Origin: Parashewanella spongiae
Lineage (GTDB): Bacteria > Pseudomonadota > Gammaproteobacteria > Enterobacterales > Shewanellaceae
Reading direction: 5' to 3'
DNA length: 64,000 bases
Assembly: GCF_004358345.1 (NCBI RefSeq)
Contig: NZ_CP037952.1
Location: forward strand, 5,153,457-5,217,456
Position numbers and translations under genes: made by a program. Shown here in pieces: positions 33,238-43,360 of the stretch (within the stretch, counting starts at the first letter, position 1; every line of letters starts with the position of its first letter). Under the pieces are notes generated by a model. The model was not told where the DNA came from and did not search any database. It saw nothing but the letters and a program-made list of their open reading frames with translations.

Positions 33238-34680
33238 ATGATTAATGTTCGTCCTGTTATTTTTACTCTTGGCACATTCTTATCCATGATGGCTGGATTT
33301 ATGCTGATCCCTCTAGGCTTCGCATTGGTTTATGGTGAAGACACCAGCCTCGCTTTCCTCATCTCGGCGGTTATTACGGGACTTTTTGCCAGTTTTTGTC
33401 TACATCAGGGTCACCAATCGTCACTCAATCTGAATATCCGTGAGATGTTTTTGCTGACAAGCTTTACTTGGTTTGTTGTCAGCTTATTTGCCGCCTTTCC
33501 CTTTACCTTTTATCACGGTATTGGCTATAGCGATGCCTTTTTTGAGACCATGTCAGGGATCACTACTACAGGCTCTACCGTACTGTCTGGGTTAGATGAG
33601 ATGGATCACAGCATTTTGATCTGGCGCTCATTATTGCAATGGCTTGGGGGTATTGGTTTTATTGTCATGGCCGTCGCGATATTACCATTTCTCAATGTCG
33701 GTGGTATGCGTTTATTTCGAACTGAATCGTCGGATTGGAGTGACAAAGCCATTCCTCGTACGCAAAACATGGCGAAAAACTTGTTTTTCATTTATATCCT
33801 GCTCACTATCGCCTGTACTGTCGCCTATCATCAAGCTTACATGAACTGGTTTGATGCCATTAACCACGCCATGACCACAATTTCAACAGGCGGCTATTCA
33901 ACCTCTGATAAGTCGATGGCCGGATTTTCTAATCTCGCACACTGGGTCGCTGTCGTGTTTATGACCGCAGGCGGGTTACCGCTTATTTTGTTTGTACAAT
34001 GCATCAGCCAAAGCAGCTTTAAAGTTTGGAATGATGCCCAAGTTAAAGGCTTTCTAAAATTTATATTTCTCGTGTCAGTAAGTTTAGCGCTATGGTTTTG
34101 GTACACACACGATATATTACCAATTGACGCCTTAAGACTGGCGAGTTTTAACGTGATTTCAGTCGTTACCACCACAGGTTATGGCCTTACTGATTACGGT
34201 GCTTGGGGCGGCTTAGCCAATATCGCTTTTTTGTTTTTGATGTTTGTAGGCAGTTGCTCAGGCTCCACCTCAGGAGGAATTAAAATTTTTCGCTTTCAAA
34301 TTGCAATGGCCATCACCCGCGAACAACTCAAATTACAGATCCATCCCAATGGCATATTTTCAGAACGTTACAACAATCGGATCATTTCTGACGATATTGT
34401 CCGCTCCCTAGTGACCTTTATTCTTCTCTACATCGCAGTTATCGTGCTGCTGTCAGTTGTATTAGTACTAACAGGATTAGATTCTCAGACCAGTTTTACA
34501 GGTGCCATTACAGCGGTAAGTAACGTTGGACCGGGGCTCGGTCCAGTAGTCGGACCTTCTGGTAACTTTTCTGGCTTATCGGACATCGCCAAGTGGGCGA
34601 TGGCTATCGGTATGTTACTTGGACGATTAGAAATCTTGACCGTTGCAGTATTACTCCACCCTAAATTTTGGAAGTATTAG
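33238..34680 (+). CDS. trkH: Trk potassium transporter TrkH
   Basis: Inner-membrane K+ channel-like transporter with four pore loops (TrkH/KtrB superfamily). Filter-loop sequences are visible: 'SGITTTGSTVL' near 105, 'STGGYSTSD' near 218, 'TTTGYGLTDYG' near 312, and 'SNVGPGLGPVV' near 427. 480 residues, about 10-11 transmembrane segments. No terminator follows; a block of mobile DNA begins about 60 nt downstream. Confidence 0.97.
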   Translation: MINVRPVIFTLGTFLSMMAGFMLIPLGFALVYGEDTSLAFLISAVITGLFASFCLHQGHQSSLNLNIREMFLLTSFTWFVVSLFAAFPFTFYHGIGYSDAFFETMSGITTTGSTVLSGLDEMDHSILIWRSLLQWLGGIGFIVMAVAILPFLNVGGMRLFRTESSDWSDKAIPRTQNMAKNLFFIYILLTIACTVAYHQAYMNWFDAINHAMTTISTGGYSTSDKSMAGFSNLAHWVAVVFMTAGGLPLILFVQCISQSSFKVWNDAQVKGFLKFIFLVSVSLALWFWYTHDILPIDALRLASFNVISVVTTTGYGLTDYGAWGGLANIAFLFLMFVGSCSGSTSGGIKIFRFQIAMAITREQLKLQIHPNGIFSERYNNRIISDDIVRSLVTFILLYIAVIVLLSVVLVLTGLDSQTSFTGAITAVSNVGPGLGPVVGPSGNFSGLSDIAKWAMAIGMLLGRLEILTVAVLLHPKFWKY

Positions 34681-34744
34681 AGGAAAGTAAATTACTTACC
34701 TTGAATGTACTAAGTGTTGGAGCTTAATACAAAACATTAACCTA

Positions 34745-34793
34745 GGGGCTGTTTATCTTTCACGATTAAATTTTGTGCTATTTAAGCGTTTAT
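34745..34793. repeat. MITE family A, copy 3 (left remnant)
   Basis: TA-GGGGCTGTTTATCTTTC through TTTAAGCGTTTAT, matching the first 49 nt of copy A1. It stops at TTTAT and the rest reappears at 38685 (TTTATCTGTTCAAGGCG). Between the halves are the group II intron and MITE C copy 5. TTTAT present on both sides is the 5-bp duplication made by that MITE. Confidence 0.8.
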
Positions 34794-34913
34794 GTAGAGT
34801 AGGCTACTGGCTTCGCTATCGCTTATCCAGCAGCCCCTCTTCGATTCCGTGCATGAGGTTTTCCCTCACACGGCTCTGTTGTTACACTTCTCTCAGCCCC
34901 TTCACTTTGCTTA

Positions 34914-35277
34914 TCATCTTGTCGTGGGTAAATACTCAAGACCAGCTTGGCGTAATTTTTCGTAAGCACCTCGTGATAGATACTTGCTTCGACGTTGACT
35001 TAAGCGACGATGCCATCGATAGAACCGGTTTACTACAAATCCATTTATTCTGAAAAATACACCTCTGGGATAACCTATCCCACCAAAATAGTGTTTCCAT
35101 CCCCTCAGAACTTGATTAACCTTATTTATCAGTACGCCAAGTGTATTTGAGGTTCGGTGTTTCACTATGTCTCTGATTTTATTTTTCAGCTTTGTTTGGC
35201 TCTTCTTAGACGCCTGTATCTTGATGTAACTGGTGCCTTTGATGAGGCCTGTGATCCGTTGAAAGTTAAAACCGAGG
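34914..35277 (-). pseudogene. ltrA: Group II intron reverse transcriptase/maturase, C-terminal fragment
   Basis: Continues the RT frame after the IS: 'FLGFNFQRIT', then the maturase X domain ('LIGVLINKVNQVLRGWKHYF'-type segment, 'NRFYRWHRRLSQRRSKYL') and ends LEYLPTTR. There is no HNH endonuclease domain. Joined to the N-terminal fragment (36927-37843), 917 + 364 nt gives exactly 427 codons including stop, in frame through N-E-F-D-F-L-G, so only the IS breaks this gene. Confidence 0.9.
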
Positions 35278-35286
35278 AAATCAAAC

Positions 35287-36926
35287 GGGTGTAGATCTTT
35301 TAGATCGACGAAAAGCATGAAAAGATCATTAATTATCAATTGGATGGGTTTAATAAATGGTGCGAAAGGAGCAATTTTATAGTACTTATCAGTTTCCACA
35401 CACAACAAGTATATAAAAAGGCTCCTTTCATGAAACTAGCATACTCAAACTCACTCGAATTTTCATTCTTTTCTGAAGCCAAATTGAAATTTGAGCGTAT
35501 TATTTCGCACCTCGAAGACAAACAAGTTAAGCAAGAGAGCCATGGAGAAGTTGAAGCCTATATCGATACCGAAGGAACTGAGTTGTTGCGGTGTTTATTG
35601 CAGGGTTTCTTAGATATCAAAACCGCTGAAGAGCCCCGTCAGCAAGTTTGTTCCAACCGTGACATTGCATTGAATTATTTGAAAAATAACTGCAAACGAA
35701 ACTTAGAAAGTTTATTTGGTACCGTAACGATGCATCGAAAAGGTTACAGTCAACGTCGGTGTGATAGCGTGTTTCCAATGGATGGTGAGCTGAATCTTTC
35801 GAAAGATAAATACTCTGATGGTGTACGCCTAAGACTCGCTACAGAAGCAGTCAAAGGCTCATATGATGATGCAGTAAGCTCAATAGATACCACCACAGGT
35901 GCGCACGTGCCCAAGCGACAAGCAAGGCAAATTGTGCAGGATATTGCACAAGATTTTGATGGTTTTTATCTCCAGCAGAGATACCTTAAGCCAGAAAATA
36001 CATCTGATTTACTGGTATTGACTATGGATGGAAAAGGCATCGTTATGCAACCTAATAGCTTGAGAGAGGGCACGCAAAAAGCAGCGAAACAACAGAAGCT
36101 CAAAGGACGCCTAAGTGCTGGAGAAAAAAAAGACCGCAAACGAATGGCAGAAGTTGCAGCGGTATACACCACCAAGCCTTTGCATCGTACCCCAGAATCA
36201 ATCATGTCTAGAAACGATAATTCAAATGTTCGTCCATTACGTGTGCCACCAAGAAATAAACGTGTGTGGGCAAGCGTAGAAAGAAGCGCTGCGACTGTGA
36301 TTGAAGAAGCATTTTTAGAAGCTCTGGAACGAGACCCTACTCAAAGCCGTCAGTGGGTTGTACTCGTTGATGGTCATCCTCATCAGCTAAAACAAATTTA
36401 TCGGGTGATGAAGAAACTCAACATCAATGCAACGGTGGTCATGGATTTCATCCATGTGCTTGAATATCTCTGGAAAGCGGCGTGGTGCTTATTTGAAAAA
36501 GATGATCCAGAAGTCGAAGATTGGATAGAAAATCGAGCGACTGAAATCTTACGAGGTAATGCGTCACAAGTAGCAAAAGGCCTTGGGATCAGTGCAACAA
36601 AACGGAAATTAAAACAACGAGAAGGCATTAATAAGTGCATCGGTTATCTATTGAAAAATAAATCAAGATTAGAATACGGTAAAGCGTTAGAGCAAGGTTT
36701 CCCAATTGCTAGCGGTGTCATTGAGGGAGCTTGTCGTCATCTGATTAATGATAGGTTGGATATCACTGGAGCGAGATGGAGCCTTGAAGGTGCAGAAGCT
36801 ATATTAAAACTTAGGTCGTTAAGATCGAGTGGTGATATTGAAAAGTATTGGGAGTATCACAAAAAGCAATCCAAACAGAGGTTATACAGATGTGGGTAAC
36901 TTCGTCGTTTTAAAAGACCCACACCC
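35287..36926 (+). mobile_element. ISKra4-like insertion sequence (1640 bp) in the intron RT gene
   Basis: Both ends are readable. Terminal inverted repeats of about 26 bp start GGGTGT(A/G)G(A/G)TCTTTTA and end CGACGAA with four mismatches, and a perfect 9-bp target duplication AAATCAAAC lies at 35278-35286 and 36927-36935. It carries one transposase gene. Complete-looking ends and an intact transposase suggest recent insertion. Confidence 0.93.
35430..36899 (+). CDS. ISKra4-family transposase
   Basis: DDE-type transposase, about 489 residues from the ATG at 35430 (preceded by AAAGGCTCC), which I prefer to the longer open frame starting in the terminal repeat. Recognisable features are 'NLESLFGTVTMHRKGYSQ' near 98-115, 'LTMDGKGIVMQP' (first Asp region) near 205, 'VVLVDGHPHQLKQIYR' near 311, 'VVMDFIHVLEYLWKAAW' near 338, and 'GFPIASGVIEGACRHLINDR' near 430 (catalytic Glu). 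No frameshift or stop, so probably active. Confidence 0.88.
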   Translation: MKLAYSNSLEFSFFSEAKLKFERIISHLEDKQVKQESHGEVEAYIDTEGTELLRCLLQGFLDIKTAEEPRQQVCSNRDIALNYLKNNCKRNLESLFGTVTMHRKGYSQRRCDSVFPMDGELNLSKDKYSDGVRLRLATEAVKGSYDDAVSSIDTTTGAHVPKRQARQIVQDIAQDFDGFYLQQRYLKPENTSDLLVLTMDGKGIVMQPNSLREGTQKAAKQQKLKGRLSAGEKKDRKRMAEVAAVYTTKPLHRTPESIMSRNDNSNVRPLRVPPRNKRVWASVERSAATVIEEAFLEALERDPTQSRQWVVLVDGHPHQLKQIYRVMKKLNINATVVMDFIHVLEYLWKAAWCLFEKDDPEVEDWIENRATEILRGNASQVAKGLGISATKRKLKQREGINKCIGYLLKNKSRLEYGKALEQGFPIASGVIEGACRHLINDRLDITGARWSLEGAEAILKLRSLRSSGDIEKYWEYHKKQSKQRLYRCG

Positions 36927-37843
36927 AAATCAAACTCATTCATCAGCTTTCCCATATCCACACAGTGGGTTTTACTTTGATTTAGCTTCAGACCTTCATC
37001 ACTTAATTGCTGTGTTATCCAGTCCAGTTGCTCTTGTGTGTAGGTTTGCTTATGAAGTACAACAAAATCATCTGCATAGGTAACAATTTTACACAGTGTT
37101 TTTTCGTGTATTTTCAAACAGAAATCGTTGAGATAGATGTTAGCCAGTAGTGGAGAGATAACTCCGCCTTGTGGAGTGCCACATCGGCTTGCTTCTATTC
37201 GCCATTTTCTGTTGACCGTCTCTACGCTGATGGGCGCTTTGATAAAGCTTTTCAGTAAACTCAGAAAGCTGCTGTCGCTTATTCGCCTTTCTACTTTTGC
37301 CATCAACTTAGCGTGCGGGATGGTATCGAAATAGGCACTCAAGTCAGCATCGAGTACGTGCTGGTAGCCTTGTTTTAGGCTCATTTCAATGACTTTTACC
37401 GCTTGCTGGGCGCTTCGACATGGACGGTAGCCATAACTGTGTTCATGTAAATGAGGTTCGTAGACGGGTTGCATCACTATTGTCATCGCCATTTGCACAA
37501 TTCTGTCACTGATTATCGGGATCCCAAGTTTCCGCGTTTTGCCGTTGTCTTTGAGTATTTCTACTCGTTTGACTGGGCTAGGTCGATAGTTTTTCTGTTG
37601 TAATTGAGTTTGAATTTCTTTTAACAGCGCAACGACTTTCTTTTGCTGCTCTAGATAACTGAATGTGATGCCATCAATTCCTGCTCCGCCTTTATTGGCT
37701 TTGCATCGTCGATAGGCTTCTTCGAGTATATCTAGGCGACTGAGTTTATCGTACAAGCTGTAAAATCGAAGCTCCGAGTTAAGCTTTGAGCGTAAGTAAA
37801 GTTTTCGCTGTAATATTCTGATATTTACTGGAGTGTTAGCCAT
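36927..37843 (-). pseudogene. ltrA: Group II intron reverse transcriptase, N-terminal fragment
   Basis: 305 codons up to the IS. Starts MANTPVNIRILQRKLYLRSK and includes the RT blocks 'GIDGITFSYLEQ', 'RKLGIPIISDRIVQMAM', 'VLDADLSAYFDTIPH', 'GTPQGGVISPLLANIYLN' and the catalytic 'TYADDFVVL'. The frame reads through the IS end to 36857. The split prevents a full maturase, so the intron can no longer move or splice by itself. Confidence 0.92.
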
Positions 37844-38455
37844 ATGGCAATTTCACCTCAAAAGTTACGTTAAAAAACGGGTGTAACACTGAGCCCCTTC
37901 CCTGATGTAAAGTTATGTTGTCTTCACGGTTAACGGTACTATGGGCTCATCCGACTGCCTGAGCGCCCTATCTGAAATTTCGGTTTACCTTATATTCGGA
38001 TAGTGCAAGTCACTACCTTCCAACACTCAGGCTCTCCCACGTTCACTTTATTTCCTTCAATACATGCCACTTCATATTACGCCGGAAGATCAAACAGATG
38101 CATTTACCAGTTGCTTCTCTGTTTGTGTCAGGGTTCGTCAACTAGGAAAGACTCCCCATCTTCATTTTTTGATTTACGACGCTTAACTGAATTCGCTTGA
38201 TGCTGCGGCCTACATTGCATCTCAACCTTTATTCAAGGCCTTTGTCACAGGGCTTCATGTCATAGCGGTTACCCATTATGCATGCCCGTCAGATTTCGGG
38301 ATGAACTGGTAATTATCCCGTCAGGTACGTTTCAACCTGATGGACTTATTATAAATAATAACGTTGCTGTCTCTGGTTTATGGCCATGTAATCGCTTGGC
38401 TGCGTATACGTTGAGACAAATCCCGCAACAGAATAAAGCGCTTCGTGGCGCTCCC

Positions 38456-38684
38456 TAGAAAAATCAGTTGGTGGCGTTCTTAAACGCAGAGAAAATTTTC
38501 GATGACAAGGCGTGACTTGAAGTAAGTAGTGGTTCTACTTATAAAAGTTAACAACGCAGCAAGCGGTAATTTTAGCCAGTTTACGAACGTCAAGCATTCA
38601 CTCAATGGATGAATACACTTTATGGCTTTTATGGTTGAACTTGAGTTAGTTATCTTACTTCTATGCGTCCAACTGATTTTTCTA
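38456..38684. mobile_element. MITE family C, copy 5 (diverged)
   Basis: CCTAGAAAAATCAGTTGG to CCAACTGATTTTTCTAGG, long palindrome of about 230 bp with the same plan as other C copies but about 30% different by eye. Right flank TTTAT (38687-38691) matches the TTTAT at 34789-34793, so it was inserted in MITE A copy 3; the group II intron later landed at its other edge. Confidence 0.75.
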
Positions 38685-38784
38685 GGTTTATCTGTTCAAG
38701 GCGTAAGCCGTGAAGCTTAGGGATGCTGTGACTTAGGTTATACCGACGTATAATCCAAACAGAGTAATTTACGGTTGCAGCCAA

Positions 38785-39303
38785 ATGTCTACTTCAATTT
38801 ACCTTTCAAGTGAGTCCAAAAGGATAATTAAACTTGCATCCAGTAAACTTCATGGGATGGAGAAAAGAGTTTTTATGGCCGAAGTATCCAAAACCTTCTG
38901 CTGTGGGAGTCCACGCTTAACTGAAACAGAATTTGGCTGGTGTCGAAAGGCTGTTGCGCTTGGGCTTCATGAACAAGAAACGGGCTTCGAGTGTTTCGGA
39001 CACTATGACGGAAAACCTCGAAGTGAAGTGAGTCAGCCTCAATTAGAAATAGATATTAGAGCGTTAGTAGATCCTGAATCGCAAGCCGACCCGAAGTTTA
39101 AAAATACGTTTGTGTATACCCGAATTACAGCGAAAGGCGTCAGAAAAAAGTTAATTGAAGAAAAAGGCTGGCTACCTGAAGAATTACCTAAAGAAAGAAC
39201 CATTAACGACATATTAAATCGACTGGGATACAGACTTCGACGAGTCCAAAAAACTAAACCCCAAAAAAAATTCCTCAAACAGACGCTATCTTTGAAAACG
39301 TAA
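38785..39303 (+). CDS. ISAzo13-family transposase, 5' part (frame 1)
   Basis: 172 codons with the N-terminal DNA-binding part ('SSKLHGMEKRVFMAEVSKTF' and the helix-turn-helix region around 'KGVRKKLIEEKGWLPEELP'). Near the end is a run of eight A at 39263-39270 (CCC CAA AAA AAA TTC). Slipping back one base there continues as ATT CCT CAA ACA GAC and on into the second ORF. Either a programmed -1 frameshift or a one-base deletion splits the gene. Confidence 0.78.
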   Translation: MSTSIYLSSESKRIIKLASSKLHGMEKRVFMAEVSKTFCCGSPRLTETEFGWCRKAVALGLHEQETGFECFGHYDGKPRSEVSQPQLEIDIRALVDPESQADPKFKNTFVYTRITAKGVRKKLIEEKGWLPEELPKERTINDILNRLGYRLRRVQKTKPQKKFLKQTLSLKT

Positions 39304-40001
39304 ACAAAATCAATAAAGAAACAACCGGTAATAAAAAAGTCATCCGTATTAGTATCGACTGTAAAGCGACAGTTAATGTTGGTGAGTATTCCCGTTACGG
39401 TAAATCTCGTAGTGCTGATGCTGTTCAAGCGTTGGATCATGATATGGAAATAAAAAAGAAAATGATCCCGTTCGGAATTCTTAACCTCGACAATGATCAA
39501 CTTCATGTTTTTTATGGCAACTCAAATAAAACAAGTGACTTCATTTGTGACGCACTTGAATGGTGGTGGGATTCAGTTAAAAGTGAAAATCTAGAAGTGG
39601 AAGAACTCATTATTTTTTCAGATAATGGTCCTGAAAATAGTGGCTGTCGTACTCAATACCTGTTTAGATTAGTAGCGTTTAGTGAACAATCGAAACTCAA
39701 GATTCGAAACGTCTACTACCCGCCATACCACAGTAAGTACAACCCGATAGAACGAGTCTGGTCATCGTTAGAGAGACATTGGAATGGCACATTACTTAGT
39801 ACAGCCAAAACGGTAATAGAATGGACAAAAACAATGACATGGAAAGCGATGAGCCCAGTAGTCAATTTAATTGATAAAATTTACTCAAAAGGAGTCAAGC
39901 TCAATAACAAAGAAAAAGAAGAGCTGGAAAGTAAAATAGTCAGAAATAGTGAATTACCAAAGTGGGATCTTACAATCACTCCAATTGCGGTAGATTTTTA
40001 A
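39271..40001 (+). CDS. ISAzo13-family transposase, 3' part (frame -1)
   Basis: From the A8 slip site this frame reads IPQTDAIFENVNKINKE and onward into the catalytic core: 'VIRISIDCKATVNVGEYS' (first Asp), 'IFSDNGPENSGCRTQYL' (second Asp), 'NVYYPPYHSKYNPIERVWS' (catalytic Glu region). The first usable ATG in this frame is 39432, which would omit the first Asp, so it makes sense only as a fusion with the preceding ORF. Ends just before the IS right end. Confidence 0.75.
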
Positions 40002-40015
40002 ATGCTAGATCCCTA

Positions 40016-40381
40016 ATAGCACCTCATTTGTCATTAAAGGCCAATCAAATCACCTGCCTGAATTTGCTGACAGCCTGTGCTGAAATGGAGCGTTATGCCG
40101 AAGCCAAATCATTGGTATTGAACGATACAGATACAGACAGTTTAATGCAACAATGGGGCATCAAGCCTAATGTTGCCATTTACAATGCCTTTATTAAAGT
40201 ATGTATAAAGGCTAAGAAATTTGACACTGAAATATGGTATTTAGAAAAAATAATGAACGAATGTAACATGAGTACTCCTTCACAAGTACATGCTCAACTT
40301 GCGCCGCTTGAAAAAGATAATTTCGCAAACATGATTGGTAAAGGGATAACACAAGGAATATATAAAAAAATGTTGGTTTAA
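40016..40381 (+). pseudogene. Pentatricopeptide-repeat (PPR) protein, 5' truncated by the IS
   Basis: 121 codons remain after the IS end. They show PPR repeats: one from about 'NQITCLNLLTACAEMERYAE' through GIKPN, and a near-canonical second 'VAIYNAFIKVCIKAKKFD' with helix B 'TEIWYLEKIMNE', plus a C-terminal 'PSQVHAQLAPLEKDN' tail. PPR proteins bind RNA and are common in plants and rare in bacteria. The 5' half is missing and there is no start codon of its own. The stop TAA overlaps the next ATG by one base (TAATG). Repeat identification is by pattern recognition. Confidence 0.68.
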
Positions 40382-40659
40382 TGAATCATTGTATAGATTT
40401 ACATATGGATAAAATCTTCGAAGGACATTCAGGCGATGGTACACATATTCGAGGTGTTCCATTAGCTTTCGCAAGATTATTATTTTGTTACCACAAAAAA
40501 AACAATGAACCCAAGATAACATCGATCATAACTGGATACCATGGCAATAATACGTTAAAAAATGGAATGATAAGTTTTCTCAAAGATGAATTTAGACTTG
40601 AGTTTATCGAGGATAAATTCAACTCAGGAATGATAGTATTGAGCGAGTATAGCCATTAA
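40381..40659 (+). CDS. Smr-domain-like ORF overlapping the PPR fragment
   Basis: 92 codons. The Smr hallmark 'IDLHM' is at residues 5-9, an Ala/Arg helix at 28-36, and 'SIITGYHGNN' at 48-57 in the place of the usual TGxGxHS loop, then 'LKNGMISFLKDEF' as the closing helix. Smr domains bind or nick nucleic acids. In plants PPR repeats and an Smr domain are fused in one protein; here they lie in adjacent frames joined by TAATG, so either translational coupling or an old one-base frameshift in a fused gene. The TG loop is variant, so nuclease activity is uncertain. Confidence 0.55.
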   Translation: MNHCIDLHMDKIFEGHSGDGTHIRGVPLAFARLLFCYHKKNNEPKITSIITGYHGNNTLKNGMISFLKDEFRLEFIEDKFNSGMIVLSEYSH

Positions 40660-40742
40660 CTTGATACTCGCGAGCACACTTTTTAGTATGATCGCATCAT
40701 AGAACAACGACAATATTATAATGTTAACTGCATTTTTATTTA

Positions 40743-41088
40743 ACCTGAATAAATCGGTTGGGAGCGTTCATATACGCAGAAAAAATTACTGATAGCAAAG
40801 CATGAATAGCAGCAAGTAGTGGTTACCGACATACAAAACTGTCGTTATTACATTGCTACGTTGAGATAATTTTGTGAAGTATTCTTTATAAACCAAAGTT
40901 TGTGCATACAAGCTCCCGAAGGGCAAGGCTAAAGGTTTCCATTACTGCGTTGCACGTTCTTGAATTATCCCGCCAAAAGACTAAGTGCGTTGAACGCCAG
41001 TTTTGTATGGCGGCCGTAGGGAATATAGTACTTCGAACATGCGCCTTGTACTGAAAACCTTTATTTCTTGCTGAGTGAGAGATTAACC
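40743..41088. mobile_element. Chimeric MITE G/D (copy G2 + D3)
   Basis: The left 85 nt are family G (CCTGAATAAATCGGTTGGGA onward) and the rest is family D in reverse up to TGAGTGAGAGATTAA. The other D terminus (ATTAATTACTGTAATTGGTA) reappears at 41514-41533, after MITE C copy 2. Recombination through the shared ACATACAAAACTGTCG core probably made the join. Confidence 0.6.
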
Positions 41089-41533
41089 TAAACGTTCATG
41101 ATAGGCATAGATGTCATATGCGATTACTTTGGCTACTATTTTTCTATCACCCTACACCATGAAAATTGTATTCGCTGAGATTTGAAGATTATTTCCAACC
41201 TAAAGCTAAAAACGAAGTAATTTTTAGCTTTTATGCTTTCACTAACAGGCTTGGGAATAGGTGTTAGCGGCTATTTTCACGGTAAAACATCAGTTGAACG
41301 CTGAGTATATGAGTAACTGTTTGAGTCAATAAGATGACTTTATCATCATGGCTTTCACCCAATGAGTGAAGTGCTCTACGCTCACAAGCTTGCTAAAATG
41401 GCTGCTATCTGCGTTGTAACTTTTGCAAGTAGAATAACTACTTGCTGCAAGCTACGCCTTACTATCAGCCACTTTTTCTACGCTTGAGAACGCAGTCAAC
41501 TGATGTTTTTAGGATTAATTACTGTAATTGGTA
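41089..41533. mobile_element. MITE family C copy 2 and extra DNA inside D3
   Basis: D3 is split at ATTAA (41084-41088 and 41514-41518), the 5-bp duplication of family C. The insert starts CCTAAA and ends TTTTTAGG as family C does, but between CCTAAA and the usual AAACATCAGTTGA there are about 190 extra nt (41095-41283). That extra DNA has scraps of hydrophobic coding frame (for example LAFMLSLTGLGIGVSGYF) interrupted by stops, and could be a gene relic. The 40660-40742 stretch shows nothing. Confidence 0.5.
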
Positions 41534-41583
41534 TTAGATATCCATTTTCGCAGATGTCACGAGAAATCATGTTTATCCGTAAC

Positions 41584-41622
41584 AAAAGAAAAACCGCAAT
41601 CATAGACTACGGCTTTTCTTTT
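41584..41622 (-). terminator. Terminator of groEL
   Basis: AAAAGAAAA(A)CCG and CGGCTTTTCTTTT with a 13-nt loop, about 30-70 nt past the groEL stop on the minus strand, ending in a T-rich tract. Confidence 0.8.
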
Positions 41623-41652
41623 GAAACAGTAAACTAGGTTAGTTTAGGCCTA

Positions 41653-43326
<1,674 letters not shown>

Positions 43327-43360
43327 TTAAATGAAAAAGAATCGTTTATTACGTTACTCG

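Larger units (their letters stand above)
34794..38453 (-). mobile_element. Group II intron, interrupted by an IS
   Basis: Read on the minus strand. Domain V is a canonical 34-mer at 34843-34876 (GAGCCGTGTGAGGG ... CATGCACGGAATC). Domain VI follows at 34794-34835 (stem GGCTGCTGG/CCAGTAGCC) with an unpaired A seven nt from the end and a 3' end of CTAC. The ends are fixed by the host DNA: the 3' side touches the TTTAT of MITE A copy 3 and the 5' side touches the CCTAG end of MITE C copy 5 (38454). The 5' end reads GAGCG, not the usual GTGYG. Without the 1640-bp IS and one 9-bp duplication the intron would be about 2.0 kb. 37844-38453 is the 5' ribozyme part and contains no gene. Confidence 0.85.
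38720..40013 (+). mobile_element. ISAzo13-like insertion sequence (about 1.29 kb)
   Basis: Between TA at 38718-38719 and 40014-40015, ends GGGATGCTGTGAC and (reversed) GGGATCTAGCATTT, so only the outer 6 bp match well. It carries the two-part transposase. Left flank is MITE A copy 3 (GCCGTGAAGCT); right flank is a truncated PPR gene, not the rest of MITE A, so DNA has been lost beside it. Confidence 0.75.

Noticed and set aside
34775-35053. 92-codon plus-strand ORF after trkH
   Set aside because: Antisense to group II intron domains V/VI and the maturase fragment; no protein-like character.
37844-38453. 65-codon ORF (38003-38200) upstream of the reverse transcriptase
   Set aside because: On the opposite strand inside the intron's 5' ribozyme region; no ribosome site.
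41095-41283. Hydrophobic frame fragments within MITE C copy 2
   Set aside because: Several stops and no continuous frame; mentioned only as a possible relic, not called as a gene.
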